From Cyanobacteria bacterium Co-bin13 (GTDB lineage: Bacteria; Cyanobacteriota; Cyanobacteriia; Phormidesmidales; Phormidesmidaceae): a stretch of DNA of 12,870 nt. The stretch covers positions 1-12,870 of the forward strand of contig JACVRP010000056.1 of assembly GCA_014534385.1 (NCBI GenBank), in the 5' to 3' direction. A program made the position numbers and the translations under genes. The first letter of the stretch is position 1; the number at the start of each line of letters is the position of its first letter. Under the pieces are notes generated by a model. It searched no databases. It worked only from the letters and a program-made list of their open reading frames with translations, and was not told the origin of the DNA. Shown piece by piece: positions 5,994 to 12,245 of this stretch.

Positions 5994-8210
5994 ATGGCAA
6001 CTAAGTTCCCGAAATTTAGCCAGGGTCTGGCACAAGATCCGACGACTCGTCGGATTTGGTACGGGATTGCCACAGCCCACGACTTTGAAAGCCACGATGG
6101 CATGACGGAGGAAAATCTCTACCAAAAGATTTTCGCGTCCCACTTTGGACACCTAGCCATCATCTTTCTGTGGACTTCTGGCAACCTGTTCCACGTCGCC
6201 TGGCAAGTCAACTTTCATCATTGTGTTAAAGACCCATTAAATACCAGCCCAATCGCCCACGCGATTTGGGATCCTCACTTTGGTCAGCCTGCGGTAGAAG
6301 CCTTTACCCAAGCTGGCGCTGTGAACCCTGTGAATATCGCCTATTCCGGGGTTTACCACTGGTGGTACACCATCGGCATGCGGACCAACAATGATCTGTA
6401 TACCGGGGCGGTGTTCCTGCTGCTGCTGTCTTCACTCTTTTTGTTTGCAGGTTGGCTGCACCTCCAGCCCAAGTTCCGTCCCAGCCTGTCCTGGTTTAAG
6501 AATGCCGAATCTCGGTTAAACCACCACCTGGCAGGTCTGTTTGGGGTTAGCTCCCTGGCCTGGGCCGGACACCTGATTCACGTGGCTATCCCTGAGTCTC
6601 GGGGTCAGCACGTGGGCTGGGATAACTTCCTGTCGGTCAGGCCACACCCCGCCGGATTGGGGCCCTTCTTCACCGGCAACTGGGGCGCGTATGCCCAAGA
6701 CCCTGATACCTCCCGCCATATTTTCAATACGGCTGAGGGTTCGGGGACGGCAATTTTGACCTTCTTGGGTGGTTTCCATCCCCAGACAGAGTCTCTCTGG
6801 CTGACGGATATGGCCCACCACCACCTGGCCATTGCCGTGCTCTTCATCATTGCGGGCCACATGTACCGGACTAACTTCGGTATTGGTCACAGCATCCGGG
6901 AGATCCTCAAGGCTCACCGGCCTCCTGAGGGCACGCCCTTTGGCGGCGCTCTGGGTGAAGGTCACAAAGGACTGTACGACACCATCAACAACTCCCTGCA
7001 CTTCCAGCTCTCTTTGGCGCTGGCAGCTCTGGGAACGGTGACGTCGCTTGTGGCTCAGCACCAGTATTCGATGCCGCCCTACGCGTTTATGTCCCGCAGC
7101 TTCACCACTCAAGCTGCGCTCTATACGCACCACCAGTACATTGCTGGCTTCCTGATGATTGGGGCTTTTGCCCACGCCGCGATCTTCTGGATTCGCGACT
7201 ACGATCCGGCAGCCAATAAGAACAACGTGCTGGATCGGGTACTGCAGCATAAGGAAGCGATTATCTCTCACCTAAGTTGGGTGTCGCTTTTCTTGGGCTT
7301 CCATACCCTAGGTTTATACGTCCATAACGACGTGGTGGTTGCTTTCGGTACCCCCGAGAAGCAAATCCTGATTGAGCCGGTCTTTGCCCAGTTCATTCAG
7401 TCCTCCCACGGCAAAATGGTCTACGGCATGGATGTGTTGCTGTCGAATGCTGATAGCGCTACTCGCACCGGGGCTGCCTGGCTGCCGGGCTGGCTAGAGG
7501 GCATCAACAACGGCAACAACTCCCTGTTCCTCTCGATTGGGCCTGGAGACTTCCTGATTCACCATGCGATCGCACTGGGTCTGCACGTCACGACTCTGAT
7601 CTGCGTCAAGGGTGCTCTAGATGCCCGTGGCTCCAAGCTCATGCCCGACAAGAAAGACTTTGGTTTCACATTCCCTTGCGACGGCCCTGGCCGGAGCGGG
7701 ACGTGTCAAACCTCTGCCTGGGAGCAGTCTTTCTACCTGGCAATGTTCTGGATGCTCAACCTAATTGGCTGGGTTACCTTCTACTGGCACTGGAAACACC
7801 TGAGCCTGTGGTCGGGCAACATGACCCAGTTCAATGAAAACTCGACCTACATCATGGGCTGGCTGCGGGACTACCTGTGGCTCAATTCATCCCAGGTCAT
7901 CAACGGCTACAACCCCTTCGGCATGAACAACTTGGCCGTCTGGTCCTGGATGTTCCTATTCGGACACCTGGTCTGGGCCACCGGCTTTATGTTCCTGATC
8001 TCCTGGCGGGGTTACTGGCAGGAACTGATTGAGTCCATTGTGTGGGCTCATGAGCGCACACCGCTTGCCACCATTGTGCGCTGGAAAGATAAGCCCGTTG
8101 CACTGTCTATTGTGCAAGGTTGGCTGATCGGATTGGCTCACTTCACTGTGGGTTACATTCTCACCTACGCTGCCTTCCTGATAGCCACAACGGCAGGTCG
8201 ATTTGGTTGA
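5994..8210 (+). CDS. psaB: Photosystem I P700 apoprotein A2 (PsaB), orphan copy without psaA
   Basis: Full-length 738-aa PsaB, one of the two large chlorophyll-binding subunits of photosystem I in the thylakoid. It normally pairs with PsaA to hold P700, A0, phylloquinone and the FX cluster. Visible: the MATKFPKFSQ start, repeated His-rich helices (HHHLAIAVLF, HFQLSLALAALG), FX-ligand cysteines C562 and C571 in FPCDGPGRSGTC, the expected P700-side histidine H658 in FGHLVW, the phylloquinone-region SWRGYW at 670-675, and the usual C-terminus TAGRFG. It therefore looks functional. From memory, it departs from canonical PsaB at VNFHHCVKD (71-79; usually GNFEQW), the 307-325 loop, LICVKG (C537) and AWEQSFYLA (one extra residue). 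Normally psaA lies directly upstream; here there is none on either side, suggesting a second, alternative PsaB. It ends in its own terminator. Confidence 0.95.
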   Translation: MATKFPKFSQGLAQDPTTRRIWYGIATAHDFESHDGMTEENLYQKIFASHFGHLAIIFLWTSGNLFHVAWQVNFHHCVKDPLNTSPIAHAIWDPHFGQPAVEAFTQAGAVNPVNIAYSGVYHWWYTIGMRTNNDLYTGAVFLLLLSSLFLFAGWLHLQPKFRPSLSWFKNAESRLNHHLAGLFGVSSLAWAGHLIHVAIPESRGQHVGWDNFLSVRPHPAGLGPFFTGNWGAYAQDPDTSRHIFNTAEGSGTAILTFLGGFHPQTESLWLTDMAHHHLAIAVLFIIAGHMYRTNFGIGHSIREILKAHRPPEGTPFGGALGEGHKGLYDTINNSLHFQLSLALAALGTVTSLVAQHQYSMPPYAFMSRSFTTQAALYTHHQYIAGFLMIGAFAHAAIFWIRDYDPAANKNNVLDRVLQHKEAIISHLSWVSLFLGFHTLGLYVHNDVVVAFGTPEKQILIEPVFAQFIQSSHGKMVYGMDVLLSNADSATRTGAAWLPGWLEGINNGNNSLFLSIGPGDFLIHHAIALGLHVTTLICVKGALDARGSKLMPDKKDFGFTFPCDGPGRSGTCQTSAWEQSFYLAMFWMLNLIGWVTFYWHWKHLSLWSGNMTQFNENSTYIMGWLRDYLWLNSSQVINGYNPFGMNNLAVWSWMFLFGHLVWATGFMFLISWRGYWQELIESIVWAHERTPLATIVRWKDKPVALSIVQGWLIGLAHFTVGYILTYAAFLIATTAGRFG

Positions 8211-8248
8211 CCCTAAATTCGACTGAACTTAGTTGAACTTAAAAGTAT

Positions 8249-8292
8249 TTCTCACGGGTAATGCCATAGTCTCTAAAAATTAAACGTGAGAA
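8249..8292 (+). other. 8-bp inverted repeat just before the psaB terminator
   Basis: TTCTCACG (8249-8256) and CGTGAGAA (8285-8292) are exact reverse complements separated by 28 A/T-rich bases. The repeat sits in the psaB 3' untranslated region, directly upstream of the terminator stem. It could form an extra stem that stabilises the mRNA 3' end; no function is proven. Confidence 0.5.
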
Positions 8293-8294
8293 TG

Positions 8295-8325
8295 GCGGGG
8301 CTTGCTGCAACAAGTCCCGCTTTTT
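8295..8325 (+). terminator. Strong intrinsic terminator of psaB
   Basis: The stem GCGGGGCTTG / CAAGTCCCGC (10 bp, one G-U pair) closes a CTGCAA loop and is followed directly by TTTTT. It starts about 85 bp after the psaB stop. It argues that psaB is transcribed alone and that downstream genes need their own promoters. Confidence 0.92.
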
Positions 8326-8599
8326 CCTGTTTAAAGATCCCCAGTGTAGCGAGCTGCAGTGGGGCAATTTTAGAGTTTGTTAAGGTGAACAGTATCTGTC
8401 GCTACCAAGGACTTGACCGTAGGGCAATGTGTACACCAACCGGCTGAAAATTTATTGCCTCACCCTATACTCTCTGCCCTCTATCGGTCATGCTTCACCT
8501 CTGTCCTGCGAGATGCGCCACAAGCTAGATGTCGATTTCATAACCAGAAGCGATGATTTCTAACAATGGAAATTTCTGCTTAGATGAGGTATTAGCATT
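8326..8599. other. Intergenic stretch between psaB terminator and small membrane gene
   Basis: No gene, RNA gene or repeat was recognised. It must carry the promoter of the 58-aa gene if that gene is expressed, since a strong terminator isolates it from psaB. TTGACC near 8413 resembles a -35 element, but I see no matching -10 at normal spacing. Confidence 0.4.
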
Positions 8600-8776
8600 A
8601 TGAAATCTGACCGAAATTTAGATCCCCAAACGCTTGAGCCTACCGGCGTTCAACGCGATAGCGAAACGCCTACTCCAAAGAAGCCTTCGGTTCTGTTCCT
8701 GCTATCAACTTCGATTGGCATTCTATTAATTGTTCTGCTATCTTTCAGCATTTATAACGGCATTTCTCCTCAGTAG
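8600..8776 (+). CDS. Small single-span membrane protein, 58 aa, unknown function
   Basis: The ATG at 8600 is preceded by GAGG at 8586-8589 (10-base spacing), and the frame ends at TAG 8774-8776. The first 29 residues are hydrophilic (MKSDRNLDPQTLEP, with several Asp/Glu) and end in KKPS. One strongly hydrophobic segment of about 22 residues follows (residues 31-52), then a short tail NGISPQ. The lysines before the span predict an N-terminus in the cytoplasm. The coding-like composition, Shine-Dalgarno sequence and clean topology favour a real gene, although no family is recognised. It lies between psaB and a MerR regulator that points toward it, and is bounded by terminators on both sides. 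A role with thylakoid complexes is possible but is only inference from position. Confidence 0.6.
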   Translation: MKSDRNLDPQTLEPTGVQRDSETPTPKKPSVLFLLSTSIGILLIVLLSFSIYNGISPQ

Positions 8777-8833
8777 GGCTGCTTTTACCGCAGTTTTCGA
8801 TCTGTTGAGGTACGAGTTTTTGAATCTTTCCTA

Positions 8834-8852
8834 CCCCCCTCATTAAGGGGGG
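8834..8852 (+). terminator. Hairpin CCCCCC/GGGGGG, probable terminator between convergent genes
   Basis: CCCCCC-tcattaa-GGGGGG with the T-rich tail ATTGTTGTT lies 57 bp after the small membrane gene and about 70 bp beyond the MerR gene stop on the other strand. The poly-U tail is imperfect. It may serve either strand, or be a dispersed cyanobacterial hairpin element. Confidence 0.5.
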
Positions 8853-8921
8853 ATTGTTGTTAAGGGTACTTGTCAAAACTTCATTTAAAGAATGTGGAGG
8901 CATCCTATTAAAAGTCTGCCT

Positions 8922-9293
8922 TTACACCGACTTCTGCTTGAGCTTGTTTAGCTTGTCAGCGAGATAGGTTTTCATCACGCCTAATTGATGCATTTTTTGG
9001 GCTATCTCCTCTAGCTTTTGCTCGATTACCCGTATTTTTTCAGCTTTTGGCATCGCAGCAGTATTCCAGGTATCCATGAGCTGCCTGATTTCTTTTAGGG
9101 TAAAGCCGAGCCTTTTCCCCTGATTAATCATGGCAAGGTGCTCAACGGTTTCGTCTCCGTAGTCCTTGTAAGTTCTTGTGCCCGCCTGTCGCTCCTGGGC
9201 TGTGATCAGCCCCATCTTTTCGTAGAAGCGAATAGTGTCTTTGGGCAGGCCTGTTTTTTTGACCAGCTCACCAATTAGCACGGCAGCATCCAA
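8922..9293 (-). CDS. MerR-family transcriptional regulator
   Basis: 123 aa. The N-terminal winged helix-turn-helix matches the MerR family: IGELVKKTGL (about 7-16), then the RFYEKMGLI recognition region, then RTYKDYGDETVEHL and the LGFTLKEIRQL helix. A coiled-coil dimerisation helix runs from about 83 to the end. There are no cysteines, so it is not a mercury, copper or zinc sensor of the thiol type, and no separate effector domain is present; the signal is unknown. The frame starts at a TTG (9293-9291); the nearby ATG is out of frame, and no good Shine-Dalgarno sequence is seen. A GTG four codons in (residue 5) is an alternative. It is transcribed away from the dehydrogenase gene across a 76 bp gap that holds a MerR-type promoter, so it probably controls that gene and perhaps itself. 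Confidence 0.88.
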   Translation of the reverse strand: MDAAVLIGELVKKTGLPKDTIRFYEKMGLITAQERQAGTRTYKDYGDETVEHLAMINQGKRLGFTLKEIRQLMDTWNTAAMPKAEKIRVIEQKLEEIAQKMHQLGVMKTYLADKLNKLKQKSV

Positions 9294-9311
9294 AATCGAA
9301 TGAGCAACGGC

Positions 9312-9345
9312 TTGACTGTCGAGTATAGTCCACAGTTTAGAGTAT
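9312..9345 (+). promoter_or_regulatory. MerR-type promoter/operator for the dehydrogenase gene
   Basis: TTGACT (9312-9317) and TAGAGT (9338-9343) are separated by 20 bp, the abnormally long spacer typical of MerR-activated promoters. The spacer region holds the inverted pair ACTGT (9315-9319) and ACAGT (9332-9336). GAGTAT also occurs twice with a 19-bp period (9321, 9340). The site lies between the divergent regulator and dehydrogenase starts. Confidence 0.6.
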
Positions 9346-9369
9346 GGGGGCCAACGTCTGGAGGCTCCT

Positions 9370-10182
9370 ATGAAGAAAACGGTTTTGATTACAGGCGCTT
9401 CAACTGGGATTGGGCGAGCAACGGCTCAATACTTTGTGCAGCAGGGTTGGAACGTGGCGGCAACCATGCGATCTGCCCAACAAGCGGGCACTTGGGCAAA
9501 TGCGCCCAATCTGATCACGCCCTATCTCGACGTCACCGATAGAACGTCGATTGCGGATGCCATCGAGAAAACAGCCGATCGGTTTGGTGCCATTGATGTG
9601 GTGGTCAACAATGCTGGCTATGGGCTAACAGGCCCGTTGGAAGGAATTTCGGCTGATCAGCTAGAACAGCAGTTTCAAACCAATGTCTTTGGTCTGGTAG
9701 CTGTTATCCAAACAGTTTTGCCGATGATGCGGTGTCAAAATCACGGCACCATTGTGAACGTCTCATCGGTTGGGGGCCGCCTTGCGTTTCCCTTTGCCAG
9801 TGCTTACCATGCTTCAAAGTTTGCCGTTGAGGGACTGTCTGAGTCGCTGCGCTTTGAGCTCAAGCGTCACAACGTTCGGATCAAGCTGGTGGAGCCGGGC
9901 GGTATTAAAACAGACTTTATTACCCGCTCGCAGCGGTGGGCAACTCACCCCGCCTATGAACCCGAGCTGAGCAACATGATGGAGATGACCACTCGCCTGA
10001 ATGATAATCTCCCCGGTCCAGAAGCGGTGGCAAGGGTTATTTATCGAGCAGCGTGCGATCGCACCGACAAACTCCGCTATCCGGCCCAGCCCGGCCCTTA
10101 CCTGCTGCTGCGGCAACTTATGCCAGATCGGCTTTGGCGCACAGTGGTTGGCATGGCGCTCAATATGCATGCTGGAGCCTGA
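9370..10182 (+). CDS. Short-chain dehydrogenase/reductase (classical SDR)
   Basis: 270 aa, NAD(P)-dependent Rossmann-fold oxidoreductase, probably cytosolic. Classical SDR motifs are all in place: TGASTGIG cofactor loop (8-15), LDVTD (53-57), NNAG (80-83), active-site serine in NVSSVGG (S132/S133), YHASK (Y146/K150) and EPGGIKTDF (175-183). R34 after the second strand favours NADP(H). The substrate cannot be read from sequence; the general pattern resembles the oxidoreductase/17-beta-hydroxysteroid-dehydrogenase-like group. GGAGG lies 5 bases before the ATG. It is divergent from a MerR regulator and convergent with the phosphodiesterase gene, 17 bp apart. The regulator-dehydrogenase pair suggests induction by a small molecule or redox stress that the enzyme handles (inference). 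Confidence 0.93.
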   Translation: MKKTVLITGASTGIGRATAQYFVQQGWNVAATMRSAQQAGTWANAPNLITPYLDVTDRTSIADAIEKTADRFGAIDVVVNNAGYGLTGPLEGISADQLEQQFQTNVFGLVAVIQTVLPMMRCQNHGTIVNVSSVGGRLAFPFASAYHASKFAVEGLSESLRFELKRHNVRIKLVEPGGIKTDFITRSQRWATHPAYEPELSNMMEMTTRLNDNLPGPEAVARVIYRAACDRTDKLRYPAQPGPYLLLRQLMPDRLWRTVVGMALNMHAGA

Positions 10183-10193
10183 CCCGCCACTTG

Positions 10194-10213
10194 GCCTGCC
10201 TAAACGGGCAGGC
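10194..10213. terminator. GC-rich hairpin between convergent genes
   Basis: GCCTGCC (10194-10200) pairs with GGCAGGC (10207-10213) around a 6-base loop. It covers the stop codon of the minus-strand phosphodiesterase and follows the dehydrogenase stop by 12 bp. There is no U-tract on either strand, so it is at best a weak or bidirectional terminator. Confidence 0.4.
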
Positions 10214-11588
10214 GCTTCCCGCGCAGCCCGGCTGGCGGCGTAATGCCAAAGCGATCTAGCAGCGTTGGCACAATGTCGTAGAGCTGCGCCCCCTCTAGCA
10301 CCTGCCCCTGCTTGGGCTGCTTGGGGTCGTGGAAAATCATCAGGCCGTAAGGGGCGTGGTTGGCATCGTCGGGGCCGGTGTCGTTTTCCACGGTGAAAAA
10401 GCTGTTGAGGCCAACGCTGCCCACCGAGCGCCAGGCCAGATCGTCGAAATATACGATCAAATCGGGGGCGACTCCGCGCACCTTTTGATAGACCTGCTGG
10501 GGATTATAAGCTTTGATATTGAGCTGCTCACCCTGGGGTCCGGTGAGCTGGGATAGCTGCTCGGCTAGCTCGTCGCGAGTCTTTTCGTACTCGGCCATCG
10601 GGATAGTGCCCTGGGGTTCGCGGCCTTTGACGTTGAGGAAGATGCGGCCGTAGTAGCCGCCTGCGCCCCAGGCTTTGGTCTGGCTCCAGTCTACTTCGAC
10701 CTGATCGAGGGCAACGGGTTCGGCCGGGGTTTCTTTTAGGGTGAGATAGCCGTTGGCCATCAGCCATTCGTTGACGCAGATGCCGCCCATCAGCGGCTGC
10801 GCGCCGTGGTCCGAGACGACCAGCACAGCAGTGTCGTCATCGCAGCGGTTAAGCAGTTCGCCGACCCGCTGATCGACGTGGACATAGTAGTCGTGAATGG
10901 CGTTGGCATAGGGAGAACCTGGCTCGTACTGAGGGTGGCGCGGGTCCATCGGTTTCCAGAAGGCGTGATGGATGCGGTCAACGCCCATGTCTACCAGCAT
11001 TAGAAAGTCGGGGGCATCTCGGTCGATCAGCTTTTCGGCCAGGGTGAAGCGCTGATCGCAGAGGGTATAGAGGTTGTCGAGGATGCGCTGCTTTTCGTCG
11101 GAGCGGAAGTTGGGTACGTCCATCATGAAGTCGGGCAGCCAGGCGCGGATTTCGTCAGCCAGCTCCGGCGGGTGGGTGAAGGGCACGTCCATGCTGCGGG
11201 TGAGAAAGCAGGAGACGAGCGAGCCGTTGACCGGGTAGGGCGGCGAGCTGCCCGGTACGCTGAGAGCCGCTACCTGCCAGCCGGCTTCGCCCAGAATGTC
11301 CCATAGTCGGGGAAACTTGACGGCGCGACCGTCGGAAATAGCCATGCTGTCGTAGGTGCGATCGCGCCGATTGCGAAACCCGTAAATTCCCAGCTCGCCC
11401 GGATCGCGTCCGGTCATCATGCAGCTCCAGGCGGGCACCGTAATCGCCGGAATACTGCTCTCCATTCGCCCATAGCTGCCCTGGCGCATCAGCCGATCGA
11501 GGTTGGGTAAATCTTGCCGCCACTGCTGAAATACTAGCGACGGTTCCATGCAGTCGAGGCCAATGATCAGCAGGCGAGGAGTGGGCAT
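10200..11588 (-). CDS. Alkaline phosphatase superfamily protein (type I phosphodiesterase/nucleotide pyrophosphatase-like)
   Basis: 462 aa. The two-metal site of the family is visible: D12 in GLDCMEP, the probable nucleophile T50 in AITVPAWSCMMTG, D204 and H208 in DMGVDRIHH, D260/H261 in VVSDHGAQ, and H411 in NHAPYG. No signal peptide or membrane span is seen; the chain starts directly with the first beta strand, so it is probably cytosolic. Family members cleave phosphodiester or pyrophosphate bonds in nucleotides or lipid head groups, or act as phosphoglycerate-mutase-like enzymes; the substrate here is not determinable. A large cap (about 270-400) lies between the SDHG and NHAP motifs. The start ATG has only a weak AGG upstream. 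It is convergent with the dehydrogenase, and its upstream region is shared with the divergent exported-protein gene. Confidence 0.88.
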   Translation of the reverse strand: MPTPRLLIIGLDCMEPSLVFQQWRQDLPNLDRLMRQGSYGRMESSIPAITVPAWSCMMTGRDPGELGIYGFRNRRDRTYDSMAISDGRAVKFPRLWDILGEAGWQVAALSVPGSSPPYPVNGSLVSCFLTRSMDVPFTHPPELADEIRAWLPDFMMDVPNFRSDEKQRILDNLYTLCDQRFTLAEKLIDRDAPDFLMLVDMGVDRIHHAFWKPMDPRHPQYEPGSPYANAIHDYYVHVDQRVGELLNRCDDDTAVLVVSDHGAQPLMGGICVNEWLMANGYLTLKETPAEPVALDQVEVDWSQTKAWGAGGYYGRIFLNVKGREPQGTIPMAEYEKTRDELAEQLSQLTGPQGEQLNIKAYNPQQVYQKVRGVAPDLIVYFDDLAWRSVGSVGLNSFFTVENDTGPDDANHAPYGLMIFHDPKQPKQGQVLEGAQLYDIVPTLLDRFGITPPAGLRGKRLPV

Positions 11589-11750
11589 AGCAACCTGGGG
11601 GTGAGGTGTCTTTTGCCTATTCTAGGTGGGGGAAGTGCAAGTGGGGCGGCTAAAGCAGCGGCGGGAAAGGCGTCCTTCTTTTGAGGGAAGGCGCTGCGAT
11701 CGCACCTCAGTACACTCCAGGCAGCTTTCTTATAGAACTCAAGGAAAACC
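11589..11750. promoter_or_regulatory. Divergent promoter region between phosphodiesterase and exported-protein genes
   Basis: These 162 bp must serve two divergent genes. A HIP1 octamer (11696-11703) and an imperfect CCTTC/GAAGG hairpin near 11672-11691 are visible. TATAGA at 11731 is too close to the plus-strand start to be an ordinary -10 element. No convincing promoter was assigned. Confidence 0.35.
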
Positions 11751-12122
11751 ATGAACTGCTTTGCAAAACAGGTACTGGGTGCGTGCCGCAGAGGGCTAGC
11801 GACAGTTGTGCTAGCCGGGCTGCTGACCCTAATGAGCTTTAGCGCGGGCCTGTCCCCCAGCTACGCCGCTGCCGAACCCCCCAACCCGGCGGTTAATCAG
11901 GAGGTGGAGCGGGCCTACAACGTGTATGGGCAAGAAACGGGTACCCAGGAAGAGATCTACCAACAGCGCCTCAAGAACGGGGAAAACCCCGAAACCATGC
12001 CCGACCCTTACAAGCGCGTGCCCAGCTTGGCCGACAAATCCAAGGAGGTGCCCGAAACCAGCGCCCTTGAAACTACTATTAGCCGTGCGCGGGAGCTAAT
12101 TGACAACGTCACTGGTCAATAA
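11751..12122 (+). CDS. Small exported protein, conserved-looking, unknown function
   Basis: 123 aa. A classical signal peptide is visible: a basic n-region (KQ, then CRR), a hydrophobic core at about 17-33 (LATVVLAGLLTLMSF) and likely cleavage after SYA or SYAA near residue 39. The mature protein of about 83 residues is polar, lacks cysteines and is probably helical. It contains AYNVYGQETG, then ENPETMPDPYKRVPS and a C-terminal helix (ETTISRARELIDNV). I do not recognise a family; the style resembles small lumenal or periplasmic proteins of cyanobacteria. AAGGAA lies 4 bases before the ATG. It stands alone between the divergent phosphodiesterase gene and the convergent pentapeptide-repeat gene. 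Confidence 0.82.
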   Translation: MNCFAKQVLGACRRGLATVVLAGLLTLMSFSAGLSPSYAAAEPPNPAVNQEVERAYNVYGQETGTQEEIYQQRLKNGENPETMPDPYKRVPSLADKSKEVPETSALETTISRARELIDNVTGQ

Positions 12123-12198
12123 ATTGCTTGGTATGAAGGGTGGCTTGGGGGCCTGGGGTTGCTAGCTCTGGAGCTTTGGCTTTATAGTTTTGGCCCTA

Positions 12199-12210
12199 TA
12201 GCTGCAGCTA
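12199..12210. other. 12-bp perfect palindrome between convergent genes
   Basis: TAGCTGCAGCTA is perfectly self-complementary and sits in the 123 bp between the convergent exported-protein and pentapeptide-repeat genes. With no loop and no T-run it is not a typical terminator. CTCTG/CAGAG arms further out could make a longer, imperfect structure. Function unknown. Confidence 0.35.
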
Positions 12211-12245
12211 CAGAGCCCTTGCTAAACCTTTCAGGACAAAGCGAA

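Noticed and set aside
6516..7271. 251-codon open frame on the minus strand inside psaB
   Set aside because: It is antisense to a highly conserved gene, has no family resemblance and no plausible start signal; it is a codon-bias shadow of psaB.
5994..8210. Assignment of psaB to a far-red-light photoacclimation cluster
   Set aside because: Those clusters normally carry psaA2 next to psaB2 with other psa, psb and phytochrome-type genes; none are in this window.
8834..8852. C6/G6 hairpin as part of a repeat family
   Set aside because: Similar hairpins are common in cyanobacteria, but only one copy is in this window, so a repeat family cannot be supported here.
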